Below, piece by piece: positions 1 through 7,819 of a DNA stretch of 11,927 nt. A model generated the notes under the pieces. That model was not told the DNA's origin. It ran no database searches and saw nothing but the letters and a program-made list of their open reading frames with translations. The translations under genes were made by a program, and so were the position numbers. The stretch spans positions 1 through 11,927 of the forward strand of contig WGSR01000025.1 in the NCBI GenBank assembly GCA_014871545.1. Reading direction: 5' to 3'. Every line of letters begins with the position of its first letter. Within the stretch, counting starts at the first letter, position 1. The DNA comes from Collinsella sp. (lineage in GTDB: Bacteria > Actinomycetota > Coriobacteriia > Coriobacteriales > Coriobacteriaceae).

Positions 1-276
1 GCGAACCTCGGGCTGGCCCTCGATATTGCAGATAAAGCTGTACCAGATAAGACAGGGCTCGGCGCACTCCAGCTCGACGGTAAAGATGCCGTCGCCCTCG
101 TGCGTCATGGGATACCGAGACTCACCGATCTCATCGACCCAGGTGCGCAGCGTAAGCGTTGCCTGGTTGGGGTCGGCATCCTCCAAAATCACCGAGAGGG
201 AAACGGAAGTTCCAGTGGTCACAGCGCCAAACGGAGTGCGAAACTGCGGCAGACGGCTGTTGTGTATCAATCTCAT
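1..276 (-). CDS. GH13 alpha-amylase-family glycoside hydrolase, N-terminal fragment (runs off left edge)
   Basis: The first 92 codons of a gene continuing beyond the left edge, read in frame from the ATG at 274-276 without a stop. The protein begins MRLIHNSRLPQFRTPFGAV and continues as a predicted beta-strand-rich domain (VSLSVILEDADP, TLRTWVDE, FTVELECAEPCLIWYSFI). The N-terminal 'H(N/D)S...FRTPFGAV' signature is known from the accessory beta-sandwich preceding the catalytic barrel in neopullulanase and pullulanase-type GH13 enzymes. The catalytic domain is outside the window, so substrate (maltodextrin, pullulan, glycogen) cannot be decided. There is no signal peptide, so a cytoplasmic enzyme is likely. 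No good Shine-Dalgarno sequence precedes this ATG. It lies downstream of, and in the same direction as, the glycogen operon, but behind its own promoter and shared operators, so it is probably a separate transcript for glucan breakdown. Confidence 0.75.
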   Translation of the reverse strand, partial: MRLIHNSRLPQFRTPFGAVTTGTSVSLSVILEDADPNQATLTLRTWVDEIGESRYPMTHEGDGIFTVELECAEPCLIWYSFICNIEGQPEVR

Positions 277-337
277 AGTACGGTCCAGTTCAATAGAATC
301 ACGGCCTGCGGGCCATGGGCTTTACGCACAGGATGTA

Positions 338-367
338 AGTATATCTGTTGTACACAGGCTGTATAAA
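338..367 (-). promoter_or_regulatory. Candidate promoter of the GH13 gene
   Basis: Read on the minus strand, TATACT (338-343) matches the -10 consensus at 5 of 6 positions. The -35 is weak: TTATAC (361-366) at 17 bases or TTTATA (362-367) at 18. This would give a leader of about 55 bases before the ATG at 276. A weak -35 is compatible with a regulated promoter, and the two shared motifs at 376-384 and 409-419 lie just upstream. The rest of 277-431 shows nothing else recognisable. Confidence 0.35.
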
Positions 368-375
368 CAACATCC

Positions 376-419
376 GTTTACCATCGGCGAACGGTTGTCC
401 TAGAAAATCGTTTTACCAA
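376..419 (-). promoter_or_regulatory. Candidate repressor/activator operators upstream of the GH13 gene
   Basis: Two short motifs recur exactly in the glgB/HAD control region 10 kb away. TTGGTAAAACG lies on the minus strand at 409-419, and GTTTACCAT on the plus strand at 376-384. The first extends into an imperfect palindrome centred on CG (GGTAAAACGATTTTC), the layout usual for LacI-family operators. The second is part of CCGTT-11 bases-AACGG (375-395), another dyad. A sugar-responsive LacI-type regulator is inferred; no regulator gene is in the window. Confidence 0.4.
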
Positions 420-431
420 CTATCAACAGAG

Positions 432-458
432 AAGGGGCGCCCGGTTGGAGCGCCCCTT
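432..458 (-). terminator. Hairpin terminator of the glg operon, after glgA
   Basis: Perfect 9-bp inverted repeat AAGGGGCGC / GCGCCCCTT with a 9-base loop, starting 36 bases after the glgA stop codon. On the minus strand it is followed by a mixed pyrimidine run (CTCTGTTG) rather than a clean U-tract, so intrinsic termination may be partial. Confidence 0.6.
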
Positions 459-494
459 ACATAGGGTTTGATGAGGTTTTGGATCGTCTGTGGG

Positions 495-2819
<2,325 letters not shown>

Positions 2820-2842
2820 ATTGTCTCCCATGTTGTTATTCG

Positions 2843-2878
2843 AGAATAGCCGCCTGGCGCTAACCGGGCGGCTATTCT
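2843..2878 (-). other. Perfect inverted repeat between glgD and glgA
   Basis: Twelve-base arms AGAATAGCCGCC / GGCGGCTATTCT separated by 12 bases, lying 31 bases after the glgD stop and 23 bases before the glgA start. No U-tract follows on the minus strand (CGAATAACAAC). It is therefore more likely an mRNA-stabilising, processing or attenuating hairpin than a full terminator. It could set a lower glgA level relative to glgCD. Confidence 0.6.
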
Positions 2879-2909
2879 ACATGTTACGAGCGATGTTGCG
2901 GTGCCAACG

Positions 2910-4037
2910 TTAACGTACGATGGTGGTGTCGGAAGTTAACGGAGCCTTTCCCAGCACCAGGATGTTCTCAGGCGTACCGCGAAGTTCGGTATTGGTGGGA
3001 ACCACGTTGTTCTTGTCCAGGATGGCGTTCTCAACACGGGCGCCGCTCTTGATGACGCAGCTCTGGTTGATGATCGAGTTGGTCACCGAGGCGCCTTCCT
3101 CGACCACGACGCCGCGAGACAGGATCGAGTTGCGCACAGTGCCCTTGATGATGCAACCGGCCGAGATGATCGAGTTGCATGCGTGGCTGCCGGTCGCATA
3201 GCGCGAAGGCGGAACGTCGTGAGCCTTGGTCAGGATCGGGCGCTCGGGGTCAAAGAGCTGGTCGGCCACGGTCTGGTCGAGCAGGTCCATGCTGCGGCGA
3301 TACAGCGACTTCTCGCTAAACACGCCCACGACCTCGCCCTTGTACTCGTAGCTGCACACGTCGATGTTTCCAAAGTCGCCCTGGAGTGCCTCGAGCAGGT
3401 CCAGATAGTCGGCGGCCTGGTAGTGGTCGATGATCTCGAGCAGTGTCTCGCGGTTGACGATGCAGCAGTCCATAGAGGCGTTGTCGCCGTACACGACGCC
3501 GGCGCTCACGCCCGTCAGGCGGCCGTTCTCGTTAATTTCGAGTTTGGTCTCGTCATCGACGTTGTGCGTGGCCTTGCAGTACACCACGGTCATCTGGGCA
3601 CCGGAGTTCTCGTGCGCGTCGATGATGGTGTTGAGGTCCATGTTAAAGATGATGTTGGTACCCATCATCACAACGTAGGGCTTGTCCGAGCGCTGGAACA
3701 GCGTCTTGTTGGAGATGATGTCGCGCAGCAGGAAGCGCATGCCGCCCTTGGTGGTGCCATACGCGTTGCCGGGCACCATGAACAGGCCGCCCTTCTTGCG
3801 GTCCAGGCCCCAGTCCTTGCCCGAGCCCACGTGGTCGATCAGCGAGCGGTAGTTGCCCGGCATGACAACGCCGACGGTCTTAATGCCGGCATTCATCATG
3901 TTGGACAGCGGGAAGTCGATCAGGCGGTAGCGGCCCAAAAACGGAACGGACGCGATGGGGCGGTCCTTGAGCAGCACGCTGCCGTAGGTCGAAGAGTAGT
4001 TAGCGGTGATATAACCGATGGCCTTGCGATTGATCAT
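2910..4037 (-). CDS. glgD: GlgD, regulatory (non-catalytic) ADP-glucose pyrophosphorylase subunit
   Basis: A 375-residue GlgC homologue with an N-terminal nucleotidyltransferase-like domain (about 1-245) and a C-terminal left-handed beta-helix of hexapeptide-like repeats (about 285-345, e.g. GCIIKGTVRNSILSRGVVV). The glycine-rich nucleotide loop of GlgC is replaced by TANYSSTYGS (11-20). The GDH catalytic motif of GlgC has become GTN (126-128), so the essential Asp is Asn. These losses are known for GlgD, which in Firmicutes associates with GlgC and changes its kinetics rather than catalysing alone. The start at 4037 (MINRKAIGYI) follows the glgC stop by 4 bases, and its purine-rich GGGAAGGGGGA Shine-Dalgarno region lies within the last glgC codons, implying translational coupling and 1:1 synthesis. 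A longer reading frame from 4076 overlaps glgC and adds non-homologous residues. Confidence 0.93.
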   Translation of the reverse strand: MINRKAIGYITANYSSTYGSVLLKDRPIASVPFLGRYRLIDFPLSNMMNAGIKTVGVVMPGNYRSLIDHVGSGKDWGLDRKKGGLFMVPGNAYGTTKGGMRFLLRDIISNKTLFQRSDKPYVVMMGTNIIFNMDLNTIIDAHENSGAQMTVVYCKATHNVDDETKLEINENGRLTGVSAGVVYGDNASMDCCIVNRETLLEIIDHYQAADYLDLLEALQGDFGNIDVCSYEYKGEVVGVFSEKSLYRRSMDLLDQTVADQLFDPERPILTKAHDVPPSRYATGSHACNSIISAGCIIKGTVRNSILSRGVVVEEGASVTNSIINQSCVIKSGARVENAILDKNNVVPTNTELRGTPENILVLGKAPLTSDTTIVR

Positions 4038-4041
4038 CGGA

Positions 4042-5190
4042 TCATTCCCCCTTCCCGATAACGACGTCATTTCCAACGACGGCCGTATCCTTGGTGGTAT
4101 CGACAGAGCCGAGCTTCACGCCCTCTTCGACCGTGGAGTTCTCGCCCAAAATAGCGCGGCAGATGTGCGCGCCGCTCTTAACGTGCGCACCCGGCAGCAG
4201 CACGGAGTCCTCGACCACAGCGCGCTCCTCGATGATGACATCGGTCGAAAGGATCGAGTGGCGAGCGGTGCCGTAGATCTTGCAGCCGTTGGAGACCAGG
4301 CAGTCGTCCAGGCGGCCGTCCGGACCAATGTAGTGCGGCGGACGCGTGGTGATGTTGGACATGATGGGGAAGTGCTTGTCGAACAGATCGAACTCGGGGT
4401 TGTTGCCCAGCAGGTCCATCGAGGTCTCGTGGAAGCTGGCGATGGTGCCGACGTCCTTCCAAAAGCCGTGGAACTCGTAGCTGTACAGGCGCTTGCCCTC
4501 GCCGAGCAGCTTGGGGATGATGTCCTTGCCAAAGTCGTGGCTCGAGCGCTGGTCCAGAGCGTCCTCCTCGAGTGCCTCGATCAGCACGTCGGCCGAGAAG
4601 ATGTAGATGCCCATGGACGCGAGGTTCGAATCGGGCTTATCGGGCTTCTCGGTGAACTTGGTGATACGGCCGTCCTCGGGGTCGGTGGTCAGGATGCCAA
4701 AGCGGCTGGCCTCCTCCCAAGGCACGGGCATAACGCTCACCGTGAGGTCGGCGTTGTTCTCAATGTGCGTCTTGAGCATCTTGCGGTAGTCCATGCGATA
4801 CAGGTGATCGCCCGAAAGAATAAGGACGTACTTGGGGTCGTTGGCCTTGATGTAGTCCAGGTTCTGCGTGATGGCGTCTGCCGTGCCCGCATACCAGGCG
4901 CCGCCGGTCTGCGTCTCATACGGCGGCAGGATCGACACGCCGCCGTCACGGCTGTCCAGATCCCACGCCTCGCCGGAGCCCACGTAGGCATGCAGCAGAT
5001 AGGGGCGATACTGCGTCAGAACGCCCACCGTGTCGATGCCCGAGTTGGAGCAGTTGGAGAGCGAGAAGTCGATAATGCGTAACTTGCCACCAAAGCTAAC
5101 CGCCGGCTTGGCGATCTTTTGGGTGAGTGCCCCCAATCGGCTGCCCTGTCCTCCTGCGAGGAGCATCGCGATGCATTCTTTCTTACTCAT
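4042..5190 (-). CDS. glgC: Glucose-1-phosphate adenylyltransferase GlgC (ADP-glucose pyrophosphorylase)
   Basis: Makes ADP-glucose and pyrophosphate from ATP and glucose-1-phosphate, the committed and usually allosterically controlled step of glycogen synthesis. The 382-residue length is normal for Gram-positive GlgC. It has AGGQGSRLG (12-20), the nucleotide-binding loop; SGDHLYRMDY (126-135) with catalytic Asp128; FTEKPD (179-184) with Lys182 for the sugar phosphate; and WKDVGT (244-249). A beta-helix C-terminal domain follows (about 290-375, e.g. GCKIYGTARHSILSTDVII). The start is well marked, with AGAAGGAG at 5197-5204, 6 bases from the ATG. That Shine-Dalgarno sequence and start fall in a small predicted stem-loop. 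The stop is 4 bases before glgD. All catalytic residues are present, in contrast to GlgD. Confidence 0.96.
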   Translation of the reverse strand: MSKKECIAMLLAGGQGSRLGALTQKIAKPAVSFGGKLRIIDFSLSNCSNSGIDTVGVLTQYRPYLLHAYVGSGEAWDLDSRDGGVSILPPYETQTGGAWYAGTADAITQNLDYIKANDPKYVLILSGDHLYRMDYRKMLKTHIENNADLTVSVMPVPWEEASRFGILTTDPEDGRITKFTEKPDKPDSNLASMGIYIFSADVLIEALEEDALDQRSSHDFGKDIIPKLLGEGKRLYSYEFHGFWKDVGTIASFHETSMDLLGNNPEFDLFDKHFPIMSNITTRPPHYIGPDGRLDDCLVSNGCKIYGTARHSILSTDVIIEERAVVEDSVLLPGAHVKSGAHICRAILGENSTVEEGVKLGSVDTTKDTAVVGNDVVIGKGE

Positions 5191-5214
5191 CGATTTCTCC
5201 TTCTGTTATCGATG
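5188..5214 (-). promoter_or_regulatory. Predicted stem-loop over the glgC translation start
   Basis: On the minus strand, CATCGAT and ATCGATG are perfect 7-bp arms around a 13-base loop. The loop holds the Shine-Dalgarno sequence AGAAGGAG, and the 3' arm ends with the glgC ATG. The stem is AT-containing and short, so it could open easily. A translational control role is inferred. Confidence 0.35.
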
Positions 5215-5230
5215 TTCTTAAACCCATTAG

Positions 5231-5261
5231 CGACGGGCGCGGCGCTCGGTCGCGCCCGTCG
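5231..5261 (-). other. Perfect GC-rich inverted repeat between glgP and glgC
   Basis: Eleven-base arms CGACGGGCGCG / CGCGCCCGTCG around a 9-base loop. A smaller 5-bp dyad (ATGCC/GGCAT, 5266-5280) lies between it and the glgP stop. No U-tract follows on the minus strand (CTAATGGGTTTAAG). It may be a partial terminator or a barrier against 3' decay protecting the glgP message. Confidence 0.6.
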
Positions 5262-5298
5262 AGTAATGCCGTGCTGGCATAAGGGAGCTCGCGCGCCT

Positions 5299-7725
5299 TT
5301 ACGCGTGCCAGATCTCGTCGCGGTACTCGCGAATGGTGCGGTCGCTTGAGAACCAGCCGGAGGAGGCGGTGTTGAGCAGCGCCTTGCGGTTCCAGGTCTC
5401 CTGGTCGCCGTAGCTGCCGGTAAGCTTTTCCCATGCATCCACATAGCTGCGGAAGTCGGCCATAACCAGGTCGGGGTCGTTGTTGTTCATGAGCTCGTTG
5501 TAGATGCTCTCGAAGTTGCCCGAAAGACCCGCAAAGGTGTTGTCCTTGAGCTCGTCCATCACGTGGCCCAGACGCTCGCGATCGCCGTTGAGGGTATCCC
5601 ACGCAAAGTAGCTATTGGATGCCCAGAGCTGCTCGACCTCGGGAGCGGTCAGGCCGAAGATGGCCTCGTTCTCGCGGCCGGCCAGGTCGGCGATCTCGAT
5701 GTTGGCGCCGTCGAGAGTACCCAGCGTAATGGCGCCGTTCATCATGAGCTTCATGTTGGACGTACCCGAGGCCTCCTTGCCGGCCGTGGAGATCTGCTCC
5801 GAGATCTCGGCGGCAGGGTAGATGAGCTGGGCGTTGCTCACGCGGAAGTTGGGGATAAAGCAGACCTTCATGACCTCATTCATGCGGGCATCGTTGTTGA
5901 TGACCTCGGCCACGGAGTTAATGAGGCGGATGGTCTCCTTGGCAAAGGTGTAGCTCGAGGCGGCCTTGCCGCTAAAGATGAAGGTCGTCGGCGTCACGTG
6001 AAAGTTGGGATCGGCGATGCGACGGTTGTAGATGTCCATCACCTTCATGATGTTCATAAGCTGGCGCTTGTAGGCGTGGAAGCGCTTAACCTGAACATCG
6101 AAGACGGTATTGGGGTCGATGACCAGACCGGTCTCGGCCTTAACGTAGGCGGCCAGACGCTCCTTGTTGGCGCGCTTGGAGGCACCCACAGCCTTCAGGA
6201 ACTCGGTGTCGTTCTGGAACTCCTTGAGTTTCTCCAGCTCAAAGGCGTCCTTCAGCCAGCCATCGCCAATGGCCTCGGTCACGAGCTTGGCATAGGTGGG
6301 GTTGGCCTCGGCAAAGAAACGACGGTGCGAGATGCCGTTGGTCTTGTTGTTGAACTTCTCGGGCGTCAGGGCATAGAAGTCCTTGAGCACGATGTTCTTG
6401 ATGATGTCGGAGTGGATCTTGGCTACGCCGTTGACGCTATGGCTGCAAATCACAGACAGGTTGGCCATGCGAATCTCGCCGTCCCACAGGATGGCGGTCT
6501 GGCGCAGACGCTCCTGCCAGCCCTCCTGCGTGGTGTCGAACGACTCGTGCCAACGACGGCTGATCTCGTCGATGATCTGGTACACGCGGGGGAGGAGCTT
6601 GGAGAACGTGCCGATGGGCCACTTCTCCAGAGCCTCGGGAAGGATAGTATGGTTGGTGTAGCTCACGACCTGCGTCACGATATTCCAGGCGTCGTCCCAC
6701 TCGAGCTTCTTTTCGTCGATGAGGATGCGCATGAGCTCGGGGCCGCACATGGCGGGGTGCGTGTCGTTGGTGTGGATGGCCACAAACTGCGGCAGCAGCT
6801 CCCAGTTCTCGCCGTGCTCCTTCTCAAAGGTGTCGAGCAGGCTGTAGATGCCGGCCGAGACAAACAGGTACTCCTGCTTCAGGCGCAGCAGTCGACCGTG
6901 CTCGCCGGCGTCGTTGGGGTAGAGGATGGCGCTGATGGCCTCGGCCTCGGCGCGCTCGGCGTCGGCCAGGGCGTAGTCGCCGCGGTTGAAGGCCTCAAGG
7001 TCAAAGTGCTCCTCGACCGGCTCGGCGGCCCAGACGCGCAGCTTGTTGACGGTCTCGCCGGCATAGCCCACAACGGGGATGTCGTAGGGGACGGCCAGGA
7101 TGTCCTGCGTGTCCACCGTGCGGTAGAACGTGCGGCCGTTCTCCTCATAGCCCTCAACGTGGCCACCAAACTTAATGGTCACGGCCTTGTCCTGACGACG
7201 GACCTCCCAGGGATAGCCGTGGGTGAGCCACTCGTCGGTGGCCTCTACCTGGCTGCCGTTGACGATCTCCTGCTTAAAGAGGCCGTAGCGGTAGCGCATA
7301 CCGTTGCCGTAGCCGGCAATGCCCTCGGCTGCCATGGAATCCAGGAAGCATGCGGCCAGACGGCCCAGGCCACCGTTGCCCAGCGCCGGATCGGGCTCCT
7401 GGTTCTCGATGACGGACAGGTCAAAGCCCATGTCGTCGAGCGCCTCGGCGACCATGTCGCGCACGCCAAAGTTGAGCAGGTAGTTGTCGAGCAGGCGGCC
7501 GATCAAAAACTCGATCGAGAAGTAGTACACACGCTTCTTGCCCTCGGCGGTAACACGGGCGTCACTCTTGGTGGCAACGGTGCGGGCTTTCTCGGCCACG
7601 AGCTTGGCCAGGGCGTTAAAGCGGTCCAGGTCGCTGGCGGCCTCGACGCTCTTGCCGCTGATGCTCATGACGGCATCGCGATAGAGCTCGGTAAACTCCT
7701 GCTTGTTGTCGAAGATCTTATTCAT
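5299..7725 (-). CDS. glgP: Glycogen/maltodextrin phosphorylase GlgP
   Basis: Releases glucose-1-phosphate from non-reducing ends of alpha-1,4-glucans using phosphate and pyridoxal phosphate (GT35 family). The protein is 808 residues, the normal length, without the regulatory extension of eukaryotic enzymes. Family hallmarks include EFLIGRLLDNYLLNFG near the N-terminus, ALGNGGLGRLAACFLDS, HTNDTHPAMCGPELMR, VKRFHAYKRQLMN and the PLP site EASGTSNMKLMMNGA, in which Lys659 is the PLP-binding lysine. The start at 7725 has AAAGGA 4 bases upstream, with a small CCGGG/CCCGG dyad (7739-7757) just ahead of it. It sits between glgB and glgC, with gaps of 93 and 108 bases. Co-transcription with synthesis genes allows turnover of the same polymer; its product is also the GlgC substrate. 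Confidence 0.96.
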   Translation of the reverse strand: MNKIFDNKQEFTELYRDAVMSISGKSVEAASDLDRFNALAKLVAEKARTVATKSDARVTAEGKKRVYYFSIEFLIGRLLDNYLLNFGVRDMVAEALDDMGFDLSVIENQEPDPALGNGGLGRLAACFLDSMAAEGIAGYGNGMRYRYGLFKQEIVNGSQVEATDEWLTHGYPWEVRRQDKAVTIKFGGHVEGYEENGRTFYRTVDTQDILAVPYDIPVVGYAGETVNKLRVWAAEPVEEHFDLEAFNRGDYALADAERAEAEAISAILYPNDAGEHGRLLRLKQEYLFVSAGIYSLLDTFEKEHGENWELLPQFVAIHTNDTHPAMCGPELMRILIDEKKLEWDDAWNIVTQVVSYTNHTILPEALEKWPIGTFSKLLPRVYQIIDEISRRWHESFDTTQEGWQERLRQTAILWDGEIRMANLSVICSHSVNGVAKIHSDIIKNIVLKDFYALTPEKFNNKTNGISHRRFFAEANPTYAKLVTEAIGDGWLKDAFELEKLKEFQNDTEFLKAVGASKRANKERLAAYVKAETGLVIDPNTVFDVQVKRFHAYKRQLMNIMKVMDIYNRRIADPNFHVTPTTFIFSGKAASSYTFAKETIRLINSVAEVINNDARMNEVMKVCFIPNFRVSNAQLIYPAAEISEQISTAGKEASGTSNMKLMMNGAITLGTLDGANIEIADLAGRENEAIFGLTAPEVEQLWASNSYFAWDTLNGDRERLGHVMDELKDNTFAGLSGNFESIYNELMNNNDPDLVMADFRSYVDAWEKLTGSYGDQETWNRKALLNTASSGWFSSDRTIREYRDEIWHA

Positions 7726-7779
7726 ACGTTCCTTTCCCCCGGGGATGTTTCTCCCGGAACGGCTATGACTTGTATCCTA

Positions 7780-7811
7780 CGCCCCCGCGGGGCGGGTAAT
7801 TACAGCTGTAA
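7780..7811 (-). other. Dyads between glgB and glgP
   Basis: Two adjacent symmetric elements: CGCCCC / GGGGCG with a 3-base loop (7780-7794), and the perfect 12-bp palindrome TTACAGCTGTAA (7800-7811), which lies 8 bases after the glgB stop. No U-tract is seen. The first could be an mRNA hairpin; the second could be an operator or simply chance. Confidence 0.4.
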
Positions 7812-7819
7812 CGGCTTTG

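Noticed and set aside
374..419. Catabolite-responsive (CcpA cre) site in the shared motif
   Set aside because: cre has four bases between TG and the central CG; TTGGTAAAACG has six, so the half-site spacing does not fit.
2820..2831. Upstream ATG as the glgA start
   Set aside because: No Shine-Dalgarno sequence precedes it, and the GGGAG that serves the ATG at 2819 lies inside the extra codons.
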